Assembly: GCA_036971475.1 (NCBI GenBank)
Contig: JBAIZL010000005.1
Span: forward strand, 242,770,323 to 242,834,322
Reading direction: 5' to 3'
DNA length: 64,000 bases
DNA from: Prosapia bicincta
Taxonomy: Eukaryota > Arthropoda > Insecta > Hemiptera > Cercopidae
Shown here: positions 46,712 through 58,957 of the stretch, piece after piece
How positions within the stretch are numbered: the first letter of the stretch is position 1
Layout of the letters: each line of letters starts with the position of its first letter
Translations under genes and position numbers: made by a program
The notes under the pieces: model-generated
The model's database searches: none
Seen by the model: the letters and a program-made list of their open reading frames with translations, nothing else
What the model was told of the DNA's origin: nothing

Positions 46712-48360
46712 TATTTAAACAATAAAGTAATCATTTATTTCGAATGTCACAGTTAAAAATAAGACAATTTATAATTAAATAAAATTGACTTTAATATTTA
46801 ATATTAGATCAGAAACAGGCTCTGCCTTAACAATTTCTAGGTCATACCTACATCTATACGTGTACGACCTTCTATTAGCCTATATTGTTAGTAAAAAATA
46901 AGTACTTCTAGTGCTTGGGTTGTTTAGTTATACAATTTTAAAATGATGGAAATATTTACTTAATAAATGATTTTTGATTTTTTTCACAATTTTTGAAAAG
47001 ATATTTGAATAAAACAAATATGAAGCGATTTCACACCTTGGATTGGTATTTCTTTTTATCTTTTATCTAGACGTTTTGTAGTTTTGTGTAAATAAGACAT
47101 TACAGATTGGTTTAATTTGAAAAAAAGCTGTAAAAGCTATAAGAAGTTGAAATAAATAAAAATACTACTTCTAACCAACTTTTTTTTAATTGACGTAATT
47201 AGATTTGGATTGTGAAACAACCGTCTTCAAGGATGACACAGTAAAATCTCTAAAGTTTGTATATTGGATCAATAACAAAAATTGCAAAAGGTGTGGTTAT
47301 TTATTTATTACAAATCCAACCCAGTATGATTCCAAATAGTGGTAATTATTCTATATTGTGCTTCAGGTATTACTTGATTCAGGTGAAATTGTCTAAGATG
47401 TTTAATTGAAAAATTATGGGAAAAGATTTTGTCCCAGAAGAAAACATAGAAGCATATTAAGGAACGTCTATTACAACCTAATTACATTGATTACTTATCC
47501 AATGCAGTATAATTACTTGCACTGAGCAATTCGGTTACTAACAGTAATATTGTAATTGTCTTTCTCCTTAAGAATATAAAAACTGGTAAAGCTATCAATT
47601 GATCCCTTATAAGCATTAGCATGGTACACATATTACTTGTTATACGTAAACTACGATAATACATTTGTCCATGACGTAATAAATATAAAATTTAAATAAT
47701 ACCGTTTCTTGTCTTATTTTAAATTAGCTTTAAGCTTTACAAAATACAATCAGCAACCATTTTAAGATATGAAAATAATCAAATAAAACTATTAAGTATT
47801 GATATAAATTGTTAAATAAATGCGAGATAAATAAAACATTTTTAATTGTTGTTCTTCACTATACCAGCATTTTTATTATACTATTGAATAATATTTCAAC
47901 AGTATTTAATGAATGATTTGTCATTTCACTGTGACTAGGTTAAAGCTATTCCTGTAACGCCCTAAGCAAGAATTGCATAATACGACGTTATTTCCTACGA
48001 GACAGACAGATGTTTCAAGTTGTCGGGATAAAGGGTTTAATTGAGTGTTCACGTCTAGACGGGCCTCCATAATACAATGAACCCGTAAGTACTGACTACG
48101 GTACTTGGAAGTCTTAGAGTTTCGAGAGTAATGGGCTGTCTAATTGTAATCCGATTTCTAGAGCTGAATTCATCAGAACAAGTTAATTAGTTCTGCAAGC
48201 GAGTCAGTACCAGGCCTGATCTATTCAACTGCCGAATTAATTTATTATATGATCTAAATTATAAAATTTGGAAAACTTCTTAAGTAGGAAAAATTGTTTT
48301 AGGTATTATAACTACCATGTAGAACAGTTTTATGAAACTATTTAAAAGAAATTCATAGTA
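46708..48360. other. Non-coding sequence
   Basis: AT-rich; nothing recognised. Confidence 0.5.
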
Positions 48361-48834
48361 CAGTAAACTCTTACTATTCCGGGAGATATGGTACTAAAGT
48401 ACTGCCAGATTATTGAAAACGCCGGATTACTGGAGGGTATATAAAAACAATATTTATGTGTAATAGGAAAATAGTCATGTACTGTACTTGAAATGGTAAA
48501 AGGAGAATGAATGTACTTGACTGTCTTTACAATAAAAGGTTACGTTTAACGATAAATATAGATATGTTTCTATTTACACTGCAACGACATTGTTCCCTTT
48601 TACTTCAGTAACAGTCACTGTACGTAACTACTCCAACAAAGTACGGCTCTATATCGTTAGTATATCACGAGCTACACAACTAGAAGCAGTCGGTGTAAAG
48701 TTCACTCAACATGCAGTGAAAAATATACGGTTTATGTTTAGATATTGATTGTTTACATCTTCCTTCCTTGACGAAAACGCAGGATTACTACAGGAGCTGC
48801 GTAGGAGAAGTGCCGGATTATCGAGAGTTTACTG
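48361..48834. mobile_element. Complete pogo/Tigger-type MITE (474 bp)
   Basis: Left end CAGTAAACTCTTACTATTCC, right end GGATTATCGAGAGTTTACTG, inverted over the outer ~10 bp and similar further in. It is flanked by TA on both sides (48359-48360 and 48835-48836), the Tc1/mariner-superfamily target duplication. The TTATCCG-like subterminal motif is typical of pogo/Tigger. No coding capacity. Confidence 0.8.
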
Positions 48835-48979
48835 TATAGTGTTTTATGCCTAACGAGTGAGTATGTATTTCAACTGACAAGATCTCATTGTTTTTAATTA
48901 CTGCTGAATTGAAAAATATTAAAAATTTTACCGATTTTGGGTATAACTTGCAAGCTTTAGCAAGAGAATTGAAATGGCG

Positions 48980-49190
48980 GTCACCGAATAGAGTTGGCAG
49001 CACAAGTACTCCCTACACCTCTCTAACATCTAGGCAAAATGGTTACGATACGTATAGCAGCGATGCGCGACAAGTACTGAATCAGAGAGCTAACTCTCCA
49101 CTTTAAATGTAAAGTAGGCCATTGCGCATCTAAAAGTCTCTTGCTATGTCTCGCGACATTTAGTCATCTCTCGCGTTCCCGGTGGAGAGC
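48980..49190. repeat. Diverged copy of the 58.5-kb dispersed repeat
   Basis: Shares GTATAGCAGCGA, CACTTTAAATGTAAAGTAGG, CCATTGCGCATC and GTCTCTTGCTATGTCTCGCG with the units at 58528-58957. Confidence 0.6.
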
Positions 49191-49796
49191 AGCTCTTCTT
49201 TAAGTAAGTGACTCTGCACACGCATTTATTTAACAAAATTGCAGTATAAAAAACACTAGATCAAAATTATACATTCACACTTAATAATTATCTTATTAAA
49301 AGTAGATTTATATTACAGCTAATTCTCATGTCTACGCAAATACTTCCTAAATACTTCAATAAATTTCAAAATATTAAAGGTTAGAATCAAACGATACCAG
49401 AAGCAATCGTAGGTGGCATCTGGTCGAGATGACCTTAATGTCCTAAGTCTAATAGCACTAACGTAGGCTGTAAGTCTGTCACTTAAGTAGCGTGGTACGA
49501 TCATATAGGTTAAAGTAAAGGGACTTATATGTAATTAGAGTATCTTAACCTGATAACCTATTAAAGTAGCTTCCGATATAATTAACTGTTGATATTTCAT
49601 AAACGAATAACCACAGATGTAACATTTAAGCATATAGTTTATAAGCACATTTAAGATAGGTCTGCAGTGTTTTATATGACAAAAAGCCTTTTATAAAATT
49701 TAAGGGTTGAAAAAATTTACTAGCGACCGTTTCGTCACACTAATTAAATTTCCTGGACAAATATCAATATATGTTGTCAAATATATTAGACGTTAC
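49191..49796. other. Non-coding sequence
   Basis: No gene or repeat recognised. Confidence 0.5.
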
Positions 49797-50033
49797 TGTG
49801 GCTACATGGTTATATCATGGCTACATGGTTATATCATGGCTACATGGTTATATCATGGCTACATGGTTATATCATGGCTACATGGTTATATCATGGCTAC
49901 ATGGTTATATCATGGCTACATGGTTATATCATGGCTACATGGTTATATCCTGGCTACATGGTTATATTATGGCTACATGGTTATATCATGGCTACATGGT
50001 TATATCATGGCTACATGGTTATATCATGGCACC
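49797..50033. repeat. 19-bp minisatellite (~12 copies)
   Basis: Perfect or near-perfect repeats of ATGGCTACATGGTTATATC. Because 19 is not a multiple of three and the unit has no stop in any plus frame, all three plus frames stay open. The resulting repetitive frames are artefacts. Confidence 0.97.
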
Positions 50034-50088
50034 ATGAACTTATATCTACAGGGTTAGATATTTTATTTGGCGGTACTGAACCATAATA

Positions 50089-50660
50089 TAGTTAGAAAAT
50101 ATGTTTGACGTGTCTGAGACGTAGACTTTATAATACAGTATTAGAAAATTGGTTTGGCATTACCCCAGATATGATATACACTAGTTAGAAAATATGTTTG
50201 ACGTGTCTGAGACGTAGACTTTATAATACAGTATTAGAAAATTGGTTTGGCATTACCCCAGATATGATATACACTAGTTAGAAAATATGTTGGACGTGTC
50301 TGAAACGTAGACTTTATAATACAGTATTAGAAAATTGGTTTGGCATTACCCCAGATAGGATATACACTAGTTAGAAAATATGTTTGACGTGTCTGAGACG
50401 TAGACTTTATAATACAGTATTAGAAAATTGGTTTGGCATTACCCCAGATATGATATACACTAGTTAGAAAATATGTTGGACGTGTCTGAAACGTAGACTT
50501 AATAATGCAGTATTAGAAAATTGGTTTGGCATTACCCCAGGTATGATATACACTAGTTAGAAAATATGTTGGACGTGTCTGAGACGCAGACTTAATAATC
50601 CAGTATTAAAAAATTGGTTTGGCATTACCCCAGGTATGATAGACACTAGTTAGAAAATGA
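50089..50660. repeat. 93-bp tandem repeat (six copies)
   Basis: Units begin TAGTTAGAAAATATGTT at 50089, 50182, 50275, 50368, 50461 and 50554; a partial begins at 50647. Copies differ at few positions, with the last two most diverged. Confidence 0.95.
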
Positions 50661-51099
50661 TTAGATTAAACTAAGGGATAGATGGTTAGAAAACTTGCTT
50701 GGCTTTACTAAGTTATAATATAGTTAAAAAGATATCATATACGTTACTGAGGCGTATGGCTATATAGTAGTAAAAGGTTATAGTTGCACGGTTATAGACG
50801 AAGAGCTGTAGTTTATTTAGTATTACCCAGGGTACACCGCGTGAAGGCGAACTACTTTGTACTATAGTAGTAAAAGGTAAGCTAGTCTTTCATCAAGGAA
50901 CTACAACTTACAATACATTGTTATAAAGAAGCAAACTTGTTACGTTTCTTTTCATAAAACCATAAAGTATTTGGAAACAACTAAAAATTTTATCTATACC
51001 AATACCGTACATATTTTTATCTTCTAATCTGTGTATATTTAAATGAATATGTACGTGAGTATGCTGCGCAACATAGATACGTATATAGTAGTGGCCGCC
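50661..51099. other. Non-coding sequence
   Basis: Degenerate relatives of the 93-bp unit (TATAGTTAAAAAGATAT and similar) fade out here; otherwise nothing. Confidence 0.45.
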
Positions 51100-51510
51100 C
51101 GTAGTGAAGTGGGTTTGTTCAGTTAAGCATAGGATATAGTTGTGCTAATTTAATTGTTGCTTTCTTTAACGTGTGGTAATATAAGGGTCCCAAGTCAGGT
51201 CTCTGACGAGTATGAGTCCCAGATATTTGACCTGGCTCCCCCAGTAAATGTCCTCTCCTAATAGTTTTAGAGGTGTGTGGAGTTTGTGTGTCTTAACTCT
51301 CCAGTAACTCAGCCATGATTCTAGTACTGTAAGCTGGAGTGTATGAAACGTGGTTGCCATAAATCAGCGGATAATACGGTGTCATCTGAAAATATGGCCA
51401 CTTGTGTGTTAAGGGTTGTCGGTATGTCGTTGATGTGGATGTTCAACAATTCGGGTCCAATAAGTGAGCCCTGAGGGACTCCGACCCGTAACCTATAGAC
51501 CTTAAAACTA
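51100..51510 (-). pseudogene. Jockey-type reverse transcriptase fragment
   Basis: The minus strand from about 51495 reads LRVGVPQGSLIGPELLNIHI followed by NDIP (RT palm motif), then VAIFSDDTVLSA, the catalytic F(A/S)DD box. After a frame change it reads SYWRVKTHKLHTPLKLLGE, QVKYLGLILVRDLTWDPYI and LKKATIKLAQLYP. These motifs in this order are those of jockey-clade reverse transcriptases. The sequence carries stops and at least one frameshift near 51360, and is truncated at both ends. Confidence 0.8.
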
Positions 51511-52610
51511 CTTATGACTTATTTTTTCTACCCCCAAAACCCGTCCAGCCCTCGTGGCATCCAACCTCTAACGTGCTAAATTGGCTACTGATATCTACAG
51601 ACCTTTGTTTAGCGTTACTGATGCATGATATAGTTGGAAAATATGTTATACGCAAACGAGGCGTCCTTGGTAGAAATTTTGTTTGGCGGTCCTTCACGTT
51701 ATCGATGCGATATAAGCTAGCTACCTTTTATTACAATAATGATGCTGATACAATAGCTTGATTCAACAATATGAATACAAATTTTGTTAGAAGCTAGTGA
51801 CGTGTTTTTGGTTATATTTGTTTCTGGTGTCTGAGACATGATATGTATATATTTGTTCCACGTTACTTATGAAAGAAATAGTCTCACCTTAAAGTGGCAA
51901 GTATGGTTAAACAATAATTTCGTATAGAAACCTTGTTATTGTTAATTTAATACCACCACAAAGTGTCTTTTAGTTAAAAAATTATGTATTTATATGTTAA
52001 CTAATTTAATAGAAACTTAGTAACTACAATATAAATATCTTTTATTTTACTAGTACTATTTTTATATTGGGGTTTGTTGGTTTTTATTTTGTTAAAATTA
52101 GTTCACAGTGTTTAAGAAATTTGTTTTTGTTTATATAACTTAATAGACTGTATCTATAATATTTGTTCAAGTGGTAAACGACCACCAATCTGGCGGGGAT
52201 GGATTCGGTACTTGCTCATTTTTATGTTGAAGGTTGTACTAATATATCATTTTAAATATCATGCATGAAAAGAGTTGAGGTTACAGCTTCTAGGCTTTCG
52301 CCTGACGAGATTCTGGCAAAAACAACTCTTAAATTCTCTACAACCTTTTCTCAGAAGCGTTTGTAAGGAGTACTCATTCTATGAACACCAGTCTGTGCAT
52401 CTTCTAATGGAAAACCTTGGTCCTTGGACAACTCCTGATTCAGAGTGTGATGCAACATCAACGAGATGAGCTAAGCCTAGATAATTCGCTGAGCCAACAG
52501 GGAAAACATTGTCAAAATGTCTTGAGTGTTTCGAGAGTTATCTTTGCATTCACTGATAAAACAGTCCGCAGTAGCTGATAGCATATGTCACAGTGATGTG
52601 AGCCACTGCT
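51511..52610 (+). other. Mostly non-coding; possible 5' UTR toward the right
   Basis: From about 52200 the composition becomes less AT-rich and precedes the candidate start codon at 52611. This would fit a 5' untranslated region; no promoter motif is clear. A 64-codon frame at 52275-52469 is unrecognised. Confidence 0.3.
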
Positions 52611-52668
52611 ATGGACGTTCTGCCAATTGTTGTGCTTTGTCTGTTTCTCTGGACGGTTGATGGCGGCA
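52611..52668 (+). CDS. Candidate first coding exon with signal peptide
   Basis: ATG at 52611 in acceptable context (CACTGCTATGG) opens MDVLPIVVLCLFLWTVDGG, a short N-region, a ten-residue hydrophobic core (LPIVVLCLFLW) and small residues, as in a secretory signal peptide. The frame runs straight into A|GTAAGT, a near-consensus 5' splice donor at 52669, leaving the exon in phase 1. Such short signal-peptide exons followed by a long intron are common in insect cell-surface and secreted protein genes. No downstream exon was recognised in the remaining 11 kb, so the product is unknown. The evidence is only this combination of features and could be chance. Confidence 0.35.
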
Positions 52669-53894
52669 GTAAGTGTAATTATTTATTTTACAAAGTAAAA
52701 CATATATTTTGTCATACTCTTTAAAGATAATAATTTAAAACCTATTTAAGTTTTTAATGTAATGTAGAAATTGTAAAATATGAATAGCTCTTATACAAAT
52801 ATATATAACACGATTAGTTACTAAATACTGTATTTCTGTAATATCTGTGCCTAGAGAATCACCATGTTTTAAATTCAAGATATCTTATAGCTGATTGAGT
52901 CGATATCCCAATGACTTTGGTGCTGAAAGGGGGGTGGGGCGTAGAATGTAGTAAGGGGAGGTGTGGATAGGTGCACTGTAACTTCCCACGAGAGGTGTGG
53001 GTCCTTAAGTAGGTGTACTGACATAACACATGCGTACGGAACTACGGCATTGTTTTTGTAGAATATTTAGTCTTGATAGACCTTGTTATTAAGTTATGGT
53101 CTCTGTTCTAAAGGATAACATCTCTGAAGCATAGGGAAGAGTCTCAATTTATTATATATGCCTTTTCTCCGTTTTACTGTGAAAACAATGTATATATACA
53201 CCATTGTATTTAGTGTTATAAAAAAATTAAGAACAAATTCTGTTCCATTCATTTAGAAAATTAAAATGGGAGTCGTGGATAGGGACTCTATATCGGTAGA
53301 AAAGTGGCTTATTTTAGAAGCTACCTCGGTCTACGAGGCAAGATCCACCACCCTCATTTATCATTTCCTTTTTTTATGACCCCCTTTATCTTTTCGTATC
53401 CTAATCTCTTCAAGGATTTATAATTTTCGCCTTTCTATTATCTAGTACATGGACTCTTTTCATCTAACCCTAACGTGAGCTGTGATTCTCCCTTATAGCT
53501 GGTCACTCGTAAGCTGGTGCACGACTTTGAAAGGCGAGCGTAGTTGAGGGGGGGGGGTAAGGTAGAGGAAGCAAAAGGCCGTTCCACAAACATTATAATA
53601 TGAGGTATAGTATTTATATTACAATAATGCAGATTTGACAAGGTCGAAAGGTCGCTATAGATATTTTTTTATTTGATTTGTTATACTTATTAACCAGATC
53701 ATTCACTTAAACGTTTGAAAACATTTACTTGAAGCAGTTTTTTAAACGGCCTGCAATTTCTTACCGGTGGTCTTGACCAATGTTTTGAATAGGGCAAGTA
53801 CAGGTTTTCTGTCAATCGATTGCGAGCCAGCTTAAGAGTGACCGCCTATACCTCCCAGCAATAGGTGGTCTGTACTTTACCTAAACCTCACCAT
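52669..53894. other. Non-coding; possibly intron
   Basis: No exon recognised. Contains G-runs at about 52930 and 53549. Confidence 0.4.
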
Positions 53895-54115
53895 TGTTGT
53901 CACATTTCTTCTAAACGTGAACATGCTGTGACATCTCTTCCAGGGGGAATACACAATGTGACATCTCTTCCAGGCCGGGACAGGCTTTAATATCTATTCC
54001 AGATAGGAACTGGTCGTAACATTTCTTGTAAAACCTCTTCCAGACACGAACGTGCTGTAATATTTCCCATTTCTCTTCTCTCGGGATCGTATTGTGTTAC
54101 CTATTCCAAGTGTAA
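53895..54115. repeat. Degenerate ~40-bp tandem repeat
   Basis: CGTGAACATGCTGTGACATC with CTCTTCCAGG recurs four to five times with many differences. Confidence 0.6.
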
Positions 54116-56150
54116 ATGTACTGTTCGCATAGGACACTAAGAAATTAAACGATATTAAATTATCGACTAAAGATTATTAGGTGAAAGATGCTAAATGATA
54201 TTAAATACTTGCCGAGTGACAATCAGATGAATGTAAGCCTGTTGCTATTCCAATTGCGACATTAGATCGGCTTACCTTTATTTTAAAAGTCCGATAAGTT
54301 GGCAGCCTGCATTAAATGGATCAAGAACTACACATTCGAGGCCACTAATGAAAAATGTCACATAGTTACGGTTTTTTTGTGTTGTAAACTTTGTAATTTC
54401 TACTTATAAAATTATAAATAATTAACTGCAAAAGATTAGATACTGAGCGAATCAGTTTATACAGCAAAGGTTATGTTCATTGTGATCACGTTGATTCCTA
54501 CAGTAACAGCTGTATTCTTCATAGGAGTATTACAAGCTGAAGGCAATGCAAACAATTCTATTGTTGGTCCCGTTAATAAAATTAAAACAGCATGTTCCTT
54601 ATACATTTAGTTATAATAATTAAATTTATACTCTTTCTAATATTCCATCTCAAACCTATATGAATTGCTCCTAAATAAATTTATAATCAACTTTCTTTAT
54701 AGTAGCACTTCAAAATTATATAGGTTGACTAAGGGTGAAATGGTTTTTGAAATAGCAATTCTCTGCTATCAGATATTTAGTCCTGTTTATAAACAAAGTG
54801 GTTTATGCAAATGGCGATTATAATAAGGGGCATGGTGGCCACAAGTCTTAAGAAATATATAGAATTAATAATTTGTATTACATATTTTATTATATGTTGT
54901 AAAATATGAATCTAAAATCATAAGATAATTCAAATATAATGTAAAATTTTTAATAGTAATATTATTATAATTTAGATATTATCCTTTATTAAAAAAAAAC
55001 TAATGGAATTCCATTAGGAATATTTTTTATCGTATATATAAAAACCAATTGCTTGTTACTTTTGTATCTAAGAAACTTGTCTCTGATAAATTAAGTTTAT
55101 TATTAATACATTTATTTATGGTTTTTATAATATTAATCAAGTAAAAATTCAACTATCAGTATTAAAAAGCAACATACAGCACTATACAAATATTTTGTAT
55201 TATCCTAAAAATTCAAAAGAGGATTGATTCTGTTTAGTAGAAGAGTAAGTCTGGGTGCCCCTCGAAACCAAATTCACCATACGGCTCTGGTTTATGCTAT
55301 TATATAATTGAGTTTATAAGAATGTATAGTGTAAATTATGGTATAAATGGTACTAATTTTATTATAATGGTTTTTAATTGAAACACTTAATAAACACTCT
55401 AGAGAATTGTTTCATCCATTTAAGGCAACAAAATTTGTAGCGTATTAGGAGATTTATTTGAAAATGATCAACATCAAATGTTTTCGAAATATTTCATTCC
55501 ATATCTGATATGTAGAAATAGCTACCTCCCAAAGGAACAAATAAACGTTTTATATTTAATCTGTTGGAAGTGACGAAGTTTATTTTTAAATGGCATGCTT
55601 TCCGCTTAGGCAGTAATTGTTGGTGTTTTGTTATTGAAGTATATTATACATAACTAATTAAGTTATATAGACACTTTATAAAAGCCAATTGAAGTTATTA
55701 TACGATGTTCAAGTAGAACTGTACCCTCACTTCCAAAACAGCCTGATATGTAGTAACGTAGTAACTGTTCTTTTGTAACAGCCTATTGGCTTTAGTAAAC
55801 GCTAGATTCTGAGTAGTATTGTTCTGTTGTTAAGTGTAATTTAGCTTATAATTATTTGAAATTTTATACGGGTTTTTTATCTATTATTTTATTTATATGG
55901 CTTTTTATATGATGTAATTAATTTTCTGTCTGAAGGATATATCAAAATAATTAGCAACAAAACTATCTGTTTAAAAAAAAGTGTACATAAATATTGTTTA
56001 CTAAGTAACTTTAAAAAACAAATATAGAAATTCTAAAAATACTATAATTGTTAAAAATTTTTAACAAACTGATTTCAAATTATATTATATAAAGCTTAAC
56101 CTATAAAATTATAGTTGATTAATAAAGTAATATTTTAATAATAGGAAATA
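54116..56150. other. Non-coding sequence
   Basis: AT-rich, no supported gene. Confidence 0.5.
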
Positions 56151-56388
56151 ACATAAATAAATGAAACCTCTCAACCACAAATAACTTTCTTCTTTTATTT
56201 AAAACCTTATGTTCATTTCGATTGCATAGCAATCATCCTCAGGGGTAATTTACAATTAAAATACTTTTTAATTGTATTTTAATTGTAAATTACCTCTGAG
56301 GATGATTACTATGCTATCGAAATGTACATAAGGTTTTAAATAAAAGAAGAAAGTTATTTGTAGTTGAGAGGTTTCATTTATTTATGTT
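56151..56388. mobile_element. Hairpin MITE B
   Basis: ACATAAATAAATGAAACCTC through TTTACAATTAAAAT is inverted almost perfectly on the right (ending GAGGTTTCATTTATTTATGT), arms about 112 bp, loop about 14 bp near 56270. No frame. Confidence 0.92.
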
Positions 56389-56576
56389 AAACATTACGCC
56401 ATAGTTGTTTTATACAGTTATTAGGAAATAACAGTAAATTCTCCGATCGATCGTCAAGCCAATGTTTTTTACGAGAATTGTGACATAATGTGTTATCGTT
56501 ACATTACCAAAGCTCTTGATCGAGTCAAAACATAAATTACATTTAACATTCGGTTTTATAATTATCTTATATTTTT

Positions 56577-57030
56577 CTTTAATAAGACTGGCAATGTAAC
56601 TCTCCCAAATCTATGTAACTGATCTCCTTAAATCTCACACAAATATATTTTTCTTTAGTATGACTGGCAATGTAACTCTCCCAAATCTATGTAACTGATC
56701 TCCTTAAATCTCACACAAATATATTTTTCTTTAGTATGACTGGCAATGTAACTCTCCCAAATCTATGTAACTGATCTCCTTAAATCTCACACAAATATAT
56801 TTTTCTTTAATAAGACTGGCAATGTAACTCTCCCAAATCTATGTAACTGATCTCCTTAAATCTCACACAAATATATTTTTCTTTAATAAGACTGGCTATG
56901 TAACTCTCCCAAATCTATGTAACTGATCTCCTTAAATCTAACACAAATATATTTTTCTTTAATAAGACTGGCAATGTAACTCTCCTAAATCTATGTAACT
57001 GATCTCCTTAAATCTCACACAAATATATTC
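56577..57030. repeat. 76-bp tandem repeat (six copies)
   Basis: ACTGGCAATGTAACTCTCCC recurs at 76-bp spacing from 56587 (one copy reads GGCTATG). Copies differ at only a few sites. Confidence 0.95.
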
Positions 57031-57849
57031 TTATCAGATTTTCGGAAAATTTTGAACAGTTGCCAGAGAAGCTCTGCAATCTCGAGCGTACGTAAAGAAA
57101 ACAAGTTGATGTGTTCCAAATTGGATTTATGTCTGGTCAGAGATAAATTATCTTTCCAGTCTGGAGATTTAAAATCGCATTTGGAATTAGCCTAAGGTTA
57201 GAATTTAAAATTAATTAGTGGTTATTAAAGAAACAGAGCACGAGAATAACCCTTTCGATTCTGCTGTGCCATTGTAGGAGTAATTTAATATACATAAATA
57301 ATTAATACATTTTCAATCCTATTATGGTACGATAATTTTCACTTTCAACGAGAGCTATTTTCTGTTCATACATTAGCGATGCCATAATTTTACCTTTTTC
57401 CCAGGACCAAGGACCATTTGTCCTTTCGTTAGTTCTACCTAACTACACGAAGTGTTTCTTACCTTCTTACAAGGGTGGGTAAAATACGTCTCTATAATCT
57501 CGATAGAGGTGAACCTCAGGTACACTATCTTCCCCCAATATTTAAACTCTAATGGACTATTATACTGAAGATTCGAATATTTTTTAGCTAGAACGGTTTT
57601 TGCGCTTGAGTACTCTGAAAATTTCAAGAGACTGTATATCACATTCAGACCTGGAAATGCTTGATTGGAAATTGATAGAACTGGATAGAAGCAAAATATT
57701 CCTGTGTAGCAAAGAACATTTTTAAAAATTTGTTTTTAGATAGTATTATGAGAAGTATATTTTATGGTTTATACTCAAGTAGTATCTTTACAAAACATTT
57801 TTGCATCGTCCTAAAAAATTTGTTAAAGTTTCAGATACATACAAATTAC

Positions 57850-57913
<64 letters not shown>

Positions 57914-58527
57914 TTTTTTCACTATGTTTTTATAATAACCAATTTATCATACCATGAATATTAACTTTAATTTTACTTTACAACCCCATAAAATAGAACT
58001 AAAAATAGATAATAATTCAAAACTATAATATCCTCGAAAAGTTTTAATAAAACTTTAAAAACATTTCATTTAGATATACATGTGTGATTGAATTTCTTAT
58101 GAAAATATTGAATATATTTATTGTTTACCAAAAAACGCAAAAGATTTACAACTACCTTTTTAGTGTTTGGCATAAAAACTCTTGAGTTGTATAAAACTTA
58201 TGCACTTGGAATTCAGATTCAGTTTCACAATTTAAGTCACATACATTTATACTCTTAGAACTTCGTATAAAATGTCTTTATTTGAATAGGTTGAACTAAA
58301 AGCTTTTATCATTTCATATATCTCCGAGTAACTGTGTAAAATTAGTCCATGGCAAACCCATACTGTGATTCTGGCCATGATAAATGCAAGATAGCTGAGA
58401 CGTTCAATTGGTTTGCTAAGTGTAAGCAAAACATTTTAAAAGCTTGACCTCAAAAGTAAATCTACAAAAGTAAATTGTGGAATTAATAATGCCTGAAAAA
58501 ATAATTTCTGAATATACACGAGTATAA
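57031..58527. other. Non-coding with a (CA)n tract
   Basis: Contains (CA)28 or so at 57855-57911; otherwise no supported feature. Confidence 0.55.
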
Positions 58528-58957
58528 GTCATAGCGCAGATTGGTCGGCGACTAGTTGAGGTTTAAGGCTAGGCAGTTGTCTACCCCTCTATCTGATCTA
58601 AACACAGCAGTGGTAGCGTACCGATAGGTATAGCAGCGAGGCTCAACAAACACTGAGTCAATGGTCCCCCACTACTTTAAATGTCAAGTAGGCCACTGCG
58701 CATCGCAGCGACTAGCCACGTCTCTTGCTATATCTCGTGAGTTATAGCGCAGGGAGGTCGGCGACTAGTGGAGGTTGAAGGCTAGGCAGTTGACTACCCC
58801 TCTCTCATTTAAATACATTAGTGGTAGCGTACCGATATGTATAGCAGCGAGGCTCAACAAACACTGAGTCAATGGTCCCCCATTACTCTAAATGTCAAGT
58901 AGGCCACTGCGCATCGCAGCGACTAGCCACGTCTCTTGCTATATGTCGTGAGTTATA
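58528..58957. repeat. Tandem pair of ~210-bp dispersed repeat
   Basis: Two units (58528-58740 and 58741-58957) share GGTCGGCGACTAGT, GGCTAGGCAGTTG, GTGGTAGCGTACCGATA, GCAACGAGG-like and AAATGTCAAGTAGGCCACTG blocks, about 90 percent alike. A diverged third copy is at 48980-49190. Confidence 0.88.

Noticed and set aside
49707..50086. Repetitive TWLYHGYMVISWLHGYIMA frames
   Set aside because: Product of the 19-bp minisatellite, open in all three frames.
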